Shown here one piece after another: positions 1 to 8,334 of a stretch of 64,000 nucleotides of DNA. Origin of the DNA: Actinomycetota bacterium (lineage in GTDB: Bacteria > Actinomycetota > Actinomycetes > Actinomycetales > Dermatophilaceae); NCBI GenBank assembly GCA_020160805.1, contig JAIUPO010000005.1:62001-126000 (forward strand). Reading direction: 5' to 3'. The notes beneath the pieces were generated by a model. The model was given only the letters and a program-made list of their open reading frames with translations, ran no database searches and had not been told where the DNA came from. A program made the translations under genes and the position numbers. Within the stretch, counting starts at the first letter, position 1. Every line of letters starts with the position of its first letter.

Positions 1-303
1 GATGGAGCTGAGGGTTTCGCCGGCGCGCACCGTATGCCCGGAGCTGGTCCGGGCGGGGCGCTTGGCGGGCGTGCTGTCGCCGTGGGGGATGACGAGGATG
101 TCGCCGGGGTGGATCAGGCGGCCGTTGGACAGATTGTTCGCGCGGCTGATCGCGCCGGTGGTCGTGCCGTACTTGATGGCCAGCCCATAGACCGTCTCCC
201 CATCGCGCACCGTGTGCCTCTGGTCGGTGCTCGAGTGCACGGCGAGCGCGGGCAGGTCGAAGAGCACAGGCGGCGTGGCGGGCATCGTGAGCAGGGGGGC
301 CAT
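1..303 (-). CDS. LysM domain protein (3' end beyond window)
   Basis: The first 101 codons of a gene that runs off the left edge. Residues about 29-73 form one LysM module (begins HTVRDGETVYGLAIKYG and ends with a PGDILVIP segment) and a second one starts at HTVRAGETLS just at the edge. LysM modules bind N-acetylglucosamine in peptidoglycan, so this is probably a cell-wall-associated protein or hydrolase; any catalytic domain lies outside the window. No signal peptide is visible at the chosen ATG. The start is supported by a GGAAGG ribosome site about 9 bases upstream. It is divergent from the Rv2175c-like gene. Confidence 0.8.
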   Translation of the reverse strand, partial: MAPLLTMPATPPVLFDLPALAVHSSTDQRHTVRDGETVYGLAIKYGTTTGAISRANNLSNGRLIHPGDILVIPHGDSTPAKRPARTSSGHTVRAGETLSSI

Positions 304-472
304 GAGCGTCCTTCCGTCGGCCGGGAGTGGCCGCGATGAGGCGTGGGGGAGCGTGTGACTGCTGTGATTGTTGAGCCTCCGGATACAGATGATGCGGCAG
401 GGACGCGCGTCAAATGGGGCTGCGCGGCCGCGCGGGGCTTCCGCACGGCAGGCGTATGGCAGTCTGGCGCGC

Positions 473-829
473 GTGGATCTCGATGCCCTCGTCGGCGATT
501 GGCTGACCCTGTCCGACCTCGCCTCCCGGCTTGGCACCTCGCCCAATGGCGTGCGCCGGTTGCTCGAGGAACGCGAACTGGTCGGCCTGCGGCGCGGCAG
601 CCCGAAGGTGCTCAGCGTCCCGGCCGACTTCCTCGACGGTGACGTGCCCTTGCCCGCCCTTAAGGGCACGCTGATGGTGCTCGGCGATATCGGCTTCTCC
701 GACGAGGAGATGATCGAGTGGCTGTTCACGCCCGATGACACCCTCCCAGGCGGCGCCGCGCACCCCACCGCTGCCATGCGCGCCGGCTTCAAGACCGAAG
801 TCCGCCGCCGCGCCATGGAACAGATGTGA
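473..829 (+). CDS. Rv2175c-family DNA-binding protein
   Basis: A 118-residue protein beginning at GTG 473 (VDLDALVGDWLTLSDLA). The N-terminal half is a winged-helix/excisionase-like fold (LTLSDLASRLGTSPNGVRRL) and the C-terminal half resembles the Rv2175c C-terminal domain of unknown function. In Mycobacterium tuberculosis Rv2175c is a DNA-binding substrate of the kinase PknL. In that genome the neighbourhood also holds a polyprenyl synthase (idsA2) and an MTHFR-like gene (Rv2172c), and the same two kinds of gene follow here, which supports the call. An in-frame upstream extension to 368 is possible but reads as low-complexity basic sequence, so I prefer the GTG. Confidence 0.8.
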   Translation: MDLDALVGDWLTLSDLASRLGTSPNGVRRLLEERELVGLRRGSPKVLSVPADFLDGDVPLPALKGTLMVLGDIGFSDEEMIEWLFTPDDTLPGGAAHPTAAMRAGFKTEVRRRAMEQM

Positions 830-857
830 TGTAAGCGCCACGTCGACGCTCGCTCCG

Positions 858-925
858 CCGGTCGAGTTCGGGAAACACGCCGTGCGCGCGACCCCATCCT
901 CGGCGTGTTTCCCGATCTCGACCGG
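858..925. terminator. Large inverted repeat, probable bidirectional terminator
   Basis: Two 25-bp arms (858-882 and 901-925) match with a single mismatch, separated by an 18-base loop. It sits between the converging Rv2175c-like gene and the polyprenyl synthase gene, where a two-way terminator is expected. There is no clear U tract, and the stem is far longer than a normal terminator stem, so it may instead be a palindromic repeat element used as a terminator. Confidence 0.6.
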
Positions 926-949
926 GTGTGCGCAGGCGCGTCAGGCGTG

Positions 950-2029
950 TCAGGCGCTGCGGGCGGTCGCGATGGCGATGAAGTCCGTCAGCGCGGCCAG
1001 GGCCACATCGTCAATGTCCGCCGTATGCAGTGCGCTCGCCGCCGCGTCCGCGCGGCGGGTGATCTGCGCCTCCACTGAGGCGACCGCGCCAGAGCTGGTA
1101 ATCAGCGCGCGGAGCCGTTCGATGTCGTCGTCCGTCAACGCGGGATTCCCGAGTCGGCCCTCGACCTCGCGCCGGCCAGCAGCGTCCAAGCCCGCGAGGG
1201 TGTGCGCGATCAGCACCGTGCGCTTGCCCTCCCGCAGGTCGTCGCCCGCTGGCTTGCCCGTGACTTCCGGGTCGCCGAAGACCCCGAGCAGGTCGTCCCG
1301 GAGTTGGAAGGCGATGCCCAATTCCAGTCCATAGGTGCTCAGGGCGGCATCGATCGCCGTCGCGACTCCGCCCGTGCGGGCGCCGATCAGCAACGGGTGC
1401 TGAATGGAGTACTTCGCGGACTTGTAGGTGATCACCCGCTCGGCCATCGCGACTCGCTCGTCGTCCGCCATCGCCGTCCATGGCCGGACCGAGCCGACGA
1501 CATCGAGGTACTGACCGGCCATCAACTGCGTCCGCATCAGATCGAAGGTCGCTCGACCCCGGGCGAGCTCGGCATCGGGGAGGCCGCACTCGTCATACGC
1601 CTGATCGGCCCAGCCAAGACAGAGGTTCCCGGCGAGGATCGCCCCGGCGACGCCGAAGCCTGCCGCATCGCCCTCCCAGCCCCGCTGACCATGGGCGGCT
1701 TCGAGGGCGCGGTGGGTGGTCGGCATACCGCGGCGGGTGTCGGAGGCGTCGATGATGTCGTCGTGGATCAGGGCCGCGGCCTGGACGAACTCCATCGCCG
1801 CGGCGAGCCGGACGGCGCCCTCGCGGTCGGGGCACCCGGCGGCGCGGTAGCCGACATACAGCATGATCGGGCGGAAGCGCTTGCCGCCGCCCATGAGGGC
1901 GCGAACGGGCCCGAGCAGATCGGCGGATTCGGGAGCCAGCTCCGCGAGATCCTCGGCGCCGCGCGTGAGCTGCGCGTCGATCGCGGCGTCGATGCGGGGG
2001 CGCAGCGCGGCCAGGTCGATGGCTGGCAT
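950..2029 (-). CDS. Polyprenyl diphosphate synthase
   Basis: A 359-residue trans-isoprenyl diphosphate synthase that condenses isopentenyl diphosphate with an allylic diphosphate to make the geranylgeranyl or longer prenyl chains used for quinones or lipid carriers. The first aspartate-rich motif is DDIID (residues 90-94) with the downstream RRG. The second is DDLLG (245-249) in LRDDLLGVFGDPEVTGKPAG, the form seen in actinobacterial IdsA/GrcC enzymes instead of DDxxD. The KRFRP near residue 50 fits substrate binding. Length is normal. Product chain length cannot be read from sequence alone. It is divergent from metF, with about 80 bases between the starts. Confidence 0.9.
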   Translation of the reverse strand: MPAIDLAALRPRIDAAIDAQLTRGAEDLAELAPESADLLGPVRALMGGGKRFRPIMLYVGYRAAGCPDREGAVRLAAAMEFVQAAALIHDDIIDASDTRRGMPTTHRALEAAHGQRGWEGDAAGFGVAGAILAGNLCLGWADQAYDECGLPDAELARGRATFDLMRTQLMAGQYLDVVGSVRPWTAMADDERVAMAERVITYKSAKYSIQHPLLIGARTGGVATAIDAALSTYGLELGIAFQLRDDLLGVFGDPEVTGKPAGDDLREGKRTVLIAHTLAGLDAAGRREVEGRLGNPALTDDDIERLRALITSSGAVASVEAQITRRADAAASALHTADIDDVALAALTDFIAIATARSA

Positions 2030-2112
2030 ATCTCCCCCTCGTCGAGCACCGGTCGTCTCAGCCTAACTGCGTGCGGAAAGCCCGCCGAAATGCCCGCGTA
2101 TCCTTGGGCATC

Positions 2113-2988
2113 GTGTCCATCCCCACTGACCTGCGCGCCGCGCGCCCGAGCGTCAGTTTCGAGTTCTTCCCGCCGAAAGATGATGCGGGCGAGGCGGCGC
2201 TCATGGACGCCATCCGCCGGCTGGAGCGGGTCAATCCCGACTTCGTGTCGATCACCTATGGCGCGGGCGGGTCGAGCCAGGACCGCACCGTCGCGGTGAC
2301 GGAGCGGATCGCGCACGAGACGACCTTGACCCCGCTGGCGCACCTGACCTGCGTGGGGGCCTCGGTCGCGCAGTTGCGCCAGGTGGTGGGGCAGTATGCC
2401 GCGGTCGGGATCCGCAATATTCTCGCCCTCCGTGGGGACCCGCCCCGTGGGGGCGACGGGACCTGGCAGGCGCATCCGGACGGCCTGTCGCACGCCGACG
2501 AGTTGGTGCGGCTGATCAAGACCTTGGGCGACTTCACGGTCGGCGTCGCGGCCTTCCCCGATGTGCATCCGGAATCGCCGGGCTTCGAGCATGACGTCGA
2601 AGTGCTGGTGCGCAAGGCGGATGCGGGGGCCGAGTTCGCGGTGACGCAGATGGTCTTCGATGCGACGACCTACCTGCGCCTGCGCGATGCGGTCGCCGCC
2701 AGGCGCGACCTGCCGATCACGCCCGGCGTGATGCCGGTGACGAATGTCCGCCAGATCGCGCGGATGAGCGAGCTGATGGGCACCCCGCTGCCGCCGTCGG
2801 TCGTGTCGCGGCTGTCCGCGGTCGAGGGGGACGCCGACGCCGTGCGTGCGGTCGGGGTCCAGATCGCCACCGAGTTGGCGCAGGCGATGCTCGCCGAGGG
2901 CGCCCCCGGGCTGCACTTCATCACGATGAACCGATCCACCGCGACCCTCGAGGTCTTCGAGAACCTCGGCCTGACCGCCTCCCGCTGA
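2113..2988 (+). CDS. metF: Methylenetetrahydrofolate reductase
   Basis: A 291-residue single-domain TIM barrel that reduces 5,10-methylene-THF to 5-methyl-THF for methionine synthesis. Family hallmarks are SFEFFPPK at residues 15-22 (the Glu corresponds to the catalytic Glu of E. coli MetF), VSITYGAGGSSQDRT, HLTCVGAS and ILALRGDPP. The GTG at 2113 is chosen because homologous sequence begins right after it; an in-frame ATG at 2089 is also possible and no strong ribosome site decides between them. Divergent from the polyprenyl synthase gene, matching the mycobacterial Rv2172c-Rv2175c neighbourhood. Confidence 0.88.
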   Translation: MSIPTDLRAARPSVSFEFFPPKDDAGEAALMDAIRRLERVNPDFVSITYGAGGSSQDRTVAVTERIAHETTLTPLAHLTCVGASVAQLRQVVGQYAAVGIRNILALRGDPPRGGDGTWQAHPDGLSHADELVRLIKTLGDFTVGVAAFPDVHPESPGFEHDVEVLVRKADAGAEFAVTQMVFDATTYLRLRDAVAARRDLPITPGVMPVTNVRQIARMSELMGTPLPPSVVSRLSAVEGDADAVRAVGVQIATELAQAMLAEGAPGLHFITMNRSTATLEVFENLGLTASR

Positions 2989-3318
2989 CCTTCGCCCCTC
3001 CCCGCCGCGCCGTCGGGGCCCCAGCAGTCACAGGCGCCTCAGGTTTTCCGCCCAGTGCCGAAATCCGTCACGCGACCGACGAGGTCTTTCGAGTCCCGCC
3101 TCCGTGGTGCGCTCTCGTCGCGCCCGAGCGTGCAGCTCGCTGCGGAGCGCTGTTATCGCCGCCGAGCGCTGTTATAGCTGCGCTCCTCGGCGATATGTCC
3201 TACCGGCTGCGAGATCTGCGCGCGGCTCCGATGTGAGCGCTCCACCGAGCGCGCGGCTGAAGGATTTCGGCATCGGGCGGGAATCCTTCACGTGGCTCAC
3301 GCAGGGCAATACTGGGTA
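2989..3318. other. Non-coding stretch with a short direct repeat
   Basis: No convincing gene in these 330 bases between metF and the PadR operator. It holds two copies of the 12-mer GAGCGCTGTTAT (3145-3156 and 3164-3175), 19 bases apart. No terminator hairpin for metF stands out. Confidence 0.4.
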
Positions 3319-3349
3319 TTGACATCGACTATTCGCATAGTGAATAGTC
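3319..3349 (+). promoter_or_regulatory. padR promoter with palindromic operator
   Basis: TTGACA at 3319-3324 is a consensus -35 box. An 8-bp perfect inverted repeat, GACTATTC (3327-3334) and GAATAGTC (3342-3349) with a 7-base spacer, fills the gap to the likely -10 (around TAGTCT, 3345-3350). The GTG start of padR follows within 10 bases, so the transcript is probably leaderless. A dyad between the -35 and -10 boxes of a PadR gene is the usual arrangement for autorepression; binding by this PadR is inferred. Confidence 0.75.
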
Positions 3350-3355
3350 TGTTGT

Positions 3356-3892
3356 GTGAGCACCGGACACGTCCTCCTGGGGCTGCTGAGCAGGGGTCAG
3401 CAGCACGGGTACGACCTCAAGGCGGGCCATGACGCCCTCTTCCCCTCCGCGCGTCCGATGGCTTACGGGCAGGTGTATGCCGCGCTCACCCGCCTGCGCG
3501 ACCGGGGCCTGATCGAGGAGGCCGCGGTGGAGCGGGCGGGTGGGCCGGAGCGCACGACATACCGGCTGACCCCGGCCGGACGGGACGAACTGGAGGTCTG
3601 GATGTCCGCGGCTGAGCACCCACCGAGCGAGGTCAACAACCCGCTCGCGACCAAACTCAATGTCGCCTTGGTCGCCGGCGGCCCCGACGAGGGCGCGCTC
3701 TTCCTGCGTCGCCAACGATCGGCCCACACCGCGCGGATGCGCGACCACACGCAAACCAAGCGAGCCGCCGACGCGACCCTGACGCAGGTGCTCGCCGCCG
3801 ACTACGCCTTAAGCCACTTGGACGCCGATGTCCGGTGGATCGACGACGCCCTCGCCCGACTCGGCGAGATCACCCGGGAGGTAACCCCATGA
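3356..3892 (+). CDS. PadR family transcriptional regulator
   Basis: A 178-residue repressor. The N-terminal 80 residues form the PadR winged helix (LLGLLSRGQQHGYDLK, then YGQVYAALTRLRDRGLI and a YRLTPAGRDEL wing). The rest is the helical dimerisation domain. PadR regulators sense small toxic compounds and commonly repress a neighbouring transporter. Here the stop codon overlaps the ATPase start (ATGA), giving a regulator-ATPase-permease operon. GTG 3356 is chosen since it lies directly after a strong promoter and palindrome. Confidence 0.9.
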   Translation: MSTGHVLLGLLSRGQQHGYDLKAGHDALFPSARPMAYGQVYAALTRLRDRGLIEEAAVERAGGPERTTYRLTPAGRDELEVWMSAAEHPPSEVNNPLATKLNVALVAGGPDEGALFLRRQRSAHTARMRDHTQTKRAADATLTQVLAADYALSHLDADVRWIDDALARLGEITREVTP

Positions 3893-4599
3893 GCACGACC
3901 CCCTTGATCGCTACCGGGCTGCGGCACGCCTATGGCAACCGGCCCGCCCTGGCCGGCATCGACCTGCGCATCGAGCCGGGCGACTTCGTGGTCATCACCG
4001 GCGCGTCCGGGTCGGGCAAGTCGACCCTGCTCCACGCGCTGGCTGGGGTCATCGTTCCCGACGCGGGCTCGGTGCGGTTCGGCGATGTGTCCGTGTCGGG
4101 GGCCTCGGAGGAGGCGCGCTCGGCGCTGCGCCGCACGCGCTTCGGCGTGCTCTTCCAGTTCGGCCAACTCGTCGAGGAACTCACCGCCGTCGAGAATGTC
4201 GCCCTGCCCTTGTTGCTCGGGGGTATGCCGCGGCGCACCGCCGAGGCCCGCGCCGGTGAGTGGTTGGGCCGGGTGGGCGTCGCCGAGGTCGCGGGTCAGG
4301 TCCCGGGGGAGTTGTCCGGTGGTCAGGCGCAGCGCGTGGCGCTCGCCAGGGCGCTGGTCAGCGAAGCGGACATCCTCTTCGCCGACGAACCGACCGGTGC
4401 CTTGGACTCACTCGCCGCCGAGGCGGTGATGGATCTGCTCAGCGAACTCAATGCCGACCTGGGCGCGACGATCGTGCTGGTGACGCACGAACCGCGGGTC
4501 GCGGCATATGGCCGCACGGAGGTCCACCTGCGCGATGGCCGGATCGACACTCTCTCCTCCTACGGCCAGGACGATGTGATCGCGCAGGCGCTGCGATGA
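3889..4599 (+). CDS. ABC transporter ATP-binding protein (exporter type)
   Basis: A 236-residue nucleotide-binding subunit. Walker A GASGSGKST is at residues 38-46, the signature LSGGQ at 142-146, and Walker B with the catalytic Glu (DILFADEPT) at 161-169, followed by the D-loop and H-loop (LVTHEPRVA). The sequence type is that of LolD/MacB-like ATPases that power FtsX-fold permeases. It starts 4 bases inside padR and ends 4 bases inside the permease, so the three genes are translationally coupled. Likely role: energising export of a drug, peptide or lipid; the substrate is unknown. Confidence 0.92.
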   Translation: MSTTPLIATGLRHAYGNRPALAGIDLRIEPGDFVVITGASGSGKSTLLHALAGVIVPDAGSVRFGDVSVSGASEEARSALRRTRFGVLFQFGQLVEELTAVENVALPLLLGGMPRRTAEARAGEWLGRVGVAEVAGQVPGELSGGQAQRVALARALVSEADILFADEPTGALDSLAAEAVMDLLSELNADLGATIVLVTHEPRVAAYGRTEVHLRDGRIDTLSSYGQDDVIAQALR

Positions 4600-6041
4600 G
4601 CGGGCGGCTTACCTGGCGCGACGCGCTCTTCGTCGCGGCTCGCGGCGGGTCCAGCGACCGACTGCGTTGGGGTGCAACGGCCTTCGGCGCCCTGGTGCTT
4701 GCCTTCGTCTGTGCCTCGGCTCTGACCCTGCTGACCATTCCGTTCCGGGAATCGAGTTGGCACGACAACCCGGGGCCGTTCGGCTGGACCACCCTCTCCG
4801 ATCGCGGGACGGTGGCGGGTAGGGCGGTTGCCTTTCTTGTCCTTCTCGTGCCCGTGCTGATCTTCCTTGGACAGGCCGCGCGGATCGGTATGCCGGTCCG
4901 TGTGCGCCGGCTGGCCGCGCTGCGGGCTGCGGGAGCGAGCCCCCGCGATCTGCGGCGAGTGGGTGGCGCGGAAAGTGTGCTCTCGTCCGCAGTCGGGTCC
5001 CTGCTCGGTGTCGCGGCTTTCCTCGGGGCGTGGCGGGCGGCGCCGCGCTTGTGGCGGATGGAGGTCCTGGACTGGGTCGAACAAGACGGCGGCGACCCGG
5101 TCGCCCGGGTGATTTCGGTGCCGGTGTTGCCGCAGGTGTCTATTCCGTGGTGGATTGCGGTCGGCGCGTTAGCGCTTCCCATGATGCTTGCTGTCGTCAC
5201 TGCAGCATCGCTGCGGCCACGGCGGATCACCGGGGCGGGACGTCAGCGGACGAAAGGTGGGCTTTTCCTTGTTGGCGTATCCCTCGTGCTGCTCGCCGCC
5301 CTGTTCCTTGGCCCGTCACGCGTCGGCCGGGAATGGCATTCGGCCACAACGACCTTCGTCCTAGTCTTGTTGGCACTGGGGTCGTTGGTTTCCTGGGTAG
5401 GAGGCTGGCTCGTCCTCGCTCCGAGCGTGACCTATCTGCTGGGGAAGCGCGTGAGCCGCAGCACGTCATCGCCGGCGTTGCTGTTGGCCGGACGGCGGAT
5501 GATGCAGCACTCCCGCGCGACGTCTCGCCCGACGATGGCGTTGCAACTGCTCGCCGTTCTTGCGGCCTCCAACCTCGTGCTGCGCCCGGCGCTCCTGTCC
5601 GACGCCGGCCGATCTGGCCCGGCAAACTCGCGCGAGATCGTCGCCTTGATCACCAGCATCGGAAACCTGCTCTCAGCCCTGCTCGTGATCACCATCGTCC
5701 TGGCAGGCGTCTCCCTCCTCTTGGCGACCGTTGAGGCCCTGATGTGGCGTCGGCGCTCCACCGCCCGACAAGTCTTCGCTGGTGTTCCGCGTGGCGTCCT
5801 GCGTCGGGCGATGGTCGTCGAGTCGGCCGTGCCGACAGCGGTGGTCACGACCCTGTCGCTCATTGTGACGGCGGTGATCGAGACGCTGGTCGTGCCTCGG
5901 CACCTGCTCCCGGGTGGTTTCCCGTGGCTCGGGGTGCTGGGGACGAGTGCTGGCTTCATCGCCCTAGTGCTCGCGGCGTCCTGGCTCGCCGCCCGCGCCA
6001 TCAACTCCGCCACGGACGTTCGGGAGCTTCGGACGACCTAG
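4596..6041 (+). CDS. FtsX-like ABC transporter permease
   Basis: A 481-residue membrane protein from ATG 4596, which overlaps the ATPase stop. It has about eight to ten hydrophobic segments in two repeats: one at residues 32-53, a group near 70-150, and a second half beginning after the KGGLFLVGVSLVLLAALFLG segment. The pattern (TM, cytoplasmic RLAALRAAGASPRDLRR coupling helix, further TMs) is typical of the long actinobacterial FtsX/MacB-type permeases. Partner of the upstream ATPase; probably PadR-controlled. Its stop overlaps by 4 bases with the end of the convergent DUF5701 gene. Confidence 0.85.
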   Translation: MSGRLTWRDALFVAARGGSSDRLRWGATAFGALVLAFVCASALTLLTIPFRESSWHDNPGPFGWTTLSDRGTVAGRAVAFLVLLVPVLIFLGQAARIGMPVRVRRLAALRAAGASPRDLRRVGGAESVLSSAVGSLLGVAAFLGAWRAAPRLWRMEVLDWVEQDGGDPVARVISVPVLPQVSIPWWIAVGALALPMMLAVVTAASLRPRRITGAGRQRTKGGLFLVGVSLVLLAALFLGPSRVGREWHSATTTFVLVLLALGSLVSWVGGWLVLAPSVTYLLGKRVSRSTSSPALLLAGRRMMQHSRATSRPTMALQLLAVLAASNLVLRPALLSDAGRSGPANSREIVALITSIGNLLSALLVITIVLAGVSLLLATVEALMWRRRSTARQVFAGVPRGVLRRAMVVESAVPTAVVTTLSLIVTAVIETLVVPRHLLPGGFPWLGVLGTSAGFIALVLAASWLAARAINSATDVRELRTT

Positions 6042-6652
6042 CCCCGGTCGGCGCAGGAGGCGATGCCCAGCCAGGTATGCCGATTGCCCGCCCAGCACCA
6101 CCCCACCTTCGGCGCGCCTTTCATCGCGGCGCCGTCACGGCCGGTGCCGCCGCTGATCCAGATCGCCGGGGTTCGGGCATCCAGACCACCGGTCGGCTTC
6201 TTCAGGCGTGAACCGGGAGTCATAAAGCAGTAGTTGGGCTCCAGCAGCTCCGGCCGCTGCAGCAGCCAGCAGATGCCCTCGGAGACGGTCAGCGGCGACC
6301 GGCCCCGGGCGGCGATCTGCGGCGCAACCTCATGGGGACTTTGGTTGCGATATTCATCACCGCGTTGCGGGTCGCGGATCATATAAAGCGGTGCATCGGG
6401 CACCTCGACTCCGGCCACCGGAGCGAAGGTGTCCAGATCCGTCATATCCACGACCACGAATCCGGCTTTGTCGTCTCGCACCAGTAGTGGAGTCAGGATG
6501 CTGGGCGCCACGAGCTTCGGATGTATGACGAGTAGCTCGCCCTGCGCGAGTCGCAGCTCCGTGGCCAGCGCGCGAAAGTCCTTCTCTCCCAGGCCGGCCA
6601 GGCGTGGTAAGCCCAAGGCGACGAGTCGATCGAGTTGGTCGGCTAGCGGCAT
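6038..6652 (-). CDS. DUF5701 family protein
   Basis: A 204-residue soluble protein of an actinobacterial family of unknown function (DUF5701). It begins MPLADQLDRLVALGLPRLAG and contains the family-like segments TPLLVRDDKAGFVVVDMTDLD and the C-terminal WISGGTGRDGAAMKGAPKVG. The start is supported by an AGGAG about 6 bases upstream. No catalytic motif can be identified. It converges on and slightly overlaps the ABC permease gene. Confidence 0.75.
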   Translation of the reverse strand: MPLADQLDRLVALGLPRLAGLGEKDFRALATELRLAQGELLVIHPKLVAPSILTPLLVRDDKAGFVVVDMTDLDTFAPVAGVEVPDAPLYMIRDPQRGDEYRNQSPHEVAPQIAARGRSPLTVSEGICWLLQRPELLEPNYCFMTPGSRLKKPTGGLDARTPAIWISGGTGRDGAAMKGAPKVGWCWAGNRHTWLGIASCADRG

Positions 6653-6726
6653 TCGTCTCCTGTGGGCCGAGCGTCAGCGGGTTGTGCGACTTAACGCCCA
6701 CGGCGGCACCGGTGTTCCGAGCCGAC

Positions 6727-7332
6727 TCAGGCGTTCCACTCCGGATCGCGGCCAGACATCGCGACCAGGCGATCGAGCGCTGGGGCATCCGCGGGCACCT
6801 CGACGCGCGGCGCGAAGGCCTTGCCCTCGCCTTGGAAGTCGGGCGTGAGCATCTGGTCGGCAAAGCCGATCGAGTTCTCGAGCGGACCCTCGGCGGGCGA
6901 CCAGTTCTTACCGGTAGCGGTGGCGATATCCCAGCCGTGCACCTGGTATTCCCACAGCACCATGCTCAGCGCCATGTCCCCGGGCATCGCCATACCGCCG
7001 GCGAGCACAAGGTCTCGCTCGGCGCCGCCATCGGCGATTCCGGCGACGAGCTGGTCTGCGGCAGAGCGCAATTGGTCGCCGCCCGTGCCGTCGACCGGCA
7101 CGCCATCGGCGTCCGGCGCCTGACCGTTTGGATCCGCGAAGCCGGCGCCGAAGGCGGTCGCCCACCCGACGATGTGGCCTCGGAGGTCGGCGACCGTGAA
7201 CTCTGCGCAGGGCGTCGGCCGGTCAGCTGCCTCTGCCGGGATGGCGTCGAGCACGTCCGCGAGGGACCGCAAGACGTCGCGGGTCTGCTCGGCAGTGGCT
7301 CGGGGGTCGGTGGTCGGGGAGTGGTGTGTCAT
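6727..7332 (-). CDS. TIGR03086-type mycothiol-dependent isomerase-fold protein
   Basis: A 201-residue protein of the DinB/MDMPI superfamily (TIGR03086 group). The N-terminal four-helix bundle carries the PTPCAEFTVADLRGHIVGWA signature, where the His is one of the metal ligands, and a second ligand region is YQVHGWDIA. Relatives include mycothiol-dependent maleylpyruvate isomerase, but most TIGR03086 members have no assigned substrate. ATG 7332 gives the usual length; an upstream in-frame extension lacks homology. It is divergent from the AraC regulator, with about 94 bases between them. Confidence 0.8.
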   Translation of the reverse strand: MTHHSPTTDPRATAEQTRDVLRSLADVLDAIPAEAADRPTPCAEFTVADLRGHIVGWATAFGAGFADPNGQAPDADGVPVDGTGGDQLRSAADQLVAGIADGGAERDLVLAGGMAMPGDMALSMVLWEYQVHGWDIATATGKNWSPAEGPLENSIGFADQMLTPDFQGEGKAFAPRVEVPADAPALDRLVAMSGRDPEWNA

Positions 7333-7426
7333 GTCCTCGACCGTATGTTGCCCGCCTGCACCCGGGCTTGAAGATTCGCGACATCTTCGCCGAACCCGCC
7401 GGCGTCCCGTTCGTAGGCTTCTCCCC

Positions 7427-8314
7427 GTGAGCGAGCCACCCGACCCGGCCGAGGACACGCGCGCGATCCTGCATCCGGCTCGGATGGCGGAATACGTTCG
7501 GCTGGAACGCTTTCCGGTGCCGACCGCCACGGACGGGATCTTCGACTGGGCTTGGTCGGTCTCCTGGAATCTCCCGCCGGGTGAGCGCCTCGCGCAGGAC
7601 GTGCTCTCACTGCCCGCGGTCAATCTCAGCGTCGGCAATGGGCCGCCGCCCGGCCGCACCCCGCCGCCCGGCCCGTATGCCGTCCTCCCGCGCGTCGTCG
7701 GTGTCGCCCGCCGCCGCACTACCCGCGTCCTCATCGGCTCCGGCTGGAATGTCGCCATCAAGACGACCGTCGGCGGCTTCGGGGCACTGGCACCGGTGCC
7801 AGTGTCGCGATGGACCGACAAGGAAGTCCCGATGGGCACCGTCTTGGCGCTCGACGACAGCGCGCTCGCGGAGCGAATGGCGGCGGCGACGAGTGGTGGT
7901 GACCGCGCGGGCATACTCCTGCAGGCTGTGGAACCCTTTGTGGCACAAGCCGACCCAGCCAGGATGCGGGCCGCGCGCGAGGTAACCGCTATTGCCGAGG
8001 CCGCCGAACGACACCCGCAGCTGCGACTGGCGGAGGAGTTGGCGGCATACGCCGGCCTGAGCGTGCGCACCCTGCAGCGGCTCTTCGCGGAGTATGCCGG
8101 GATCTCGCCCGCCTGGATGCTGCGCCGGCTGCGGCTGATCGAGGCCGCCGAGCGGGTCGCGCGCGGCGAGGAGGTGCGGTGGGCGGAGGTGGCGGCCGAG
8201 CTGGGCTATAGCGACCAGGCGCATCTGAGTCGCGACTTCACGGCCGCTATCGGGTCAACCCCGACGAGGTATGCCGCCGCGCAGCGCCCCACTGGGACGA
8301 GTCCGCTCACCTGA
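7427..8314 (+). CDS. AraC family transcriptional regulator
   Basis: A 295-residue regulator starting at GTG 7427. The N-terminal 160 residues match the DUF6597-type sensor domain found in many actinobacterial AraC proteins (ILHPARMAEYVRLERFPVP, then WSVSWNLPPG). The C-terminal 100 residues contain two helix-turn-helix units (LAAYAGLSVRTLQRLFAEYA and AELGYSDQAHLSRDFTAAIG). The signal sensed is unknown. The end of this gene abuts what looks like a beheaded MFS transporter, so its own C-terminus could have been altered at the junction. Confidence 0.85.
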   Translation: MSEPPDPAEDTRAILHPARMAEYVRLERFPVPTATDGIFDWAWSVSWNLPPGERLAQDVLSLPAVNLSVGNGPPPGRTPPPGPYAVLPRVVGVARRRTTRVLIGSGWNVAIKTTVGGFGALAPVPVSRWTDKEVPMGTVLALDDSALAERMAAATSGGDRAGILLQAVEPFVAQADPARMRAAREVTAIAEAAERHPQLRLAEELAAYAGLSVRTLQRLFAEYAGISPAWMLRRLRLIEAAERVARGEEVRWAEVAAELGYSDQAHLSRDFTAAIGSTPTRYAAAQRPTGTSPLT

Positions 8315-8334
8315 CGACGACGCTTGTCTTCCCG

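Noticed and set aside
3104-3322. A 72-codon plus-strand frame before padR
   Set aside because: Cys/Arg-rich with no homologue and it runs into the padR promoter; treated as non-coding.
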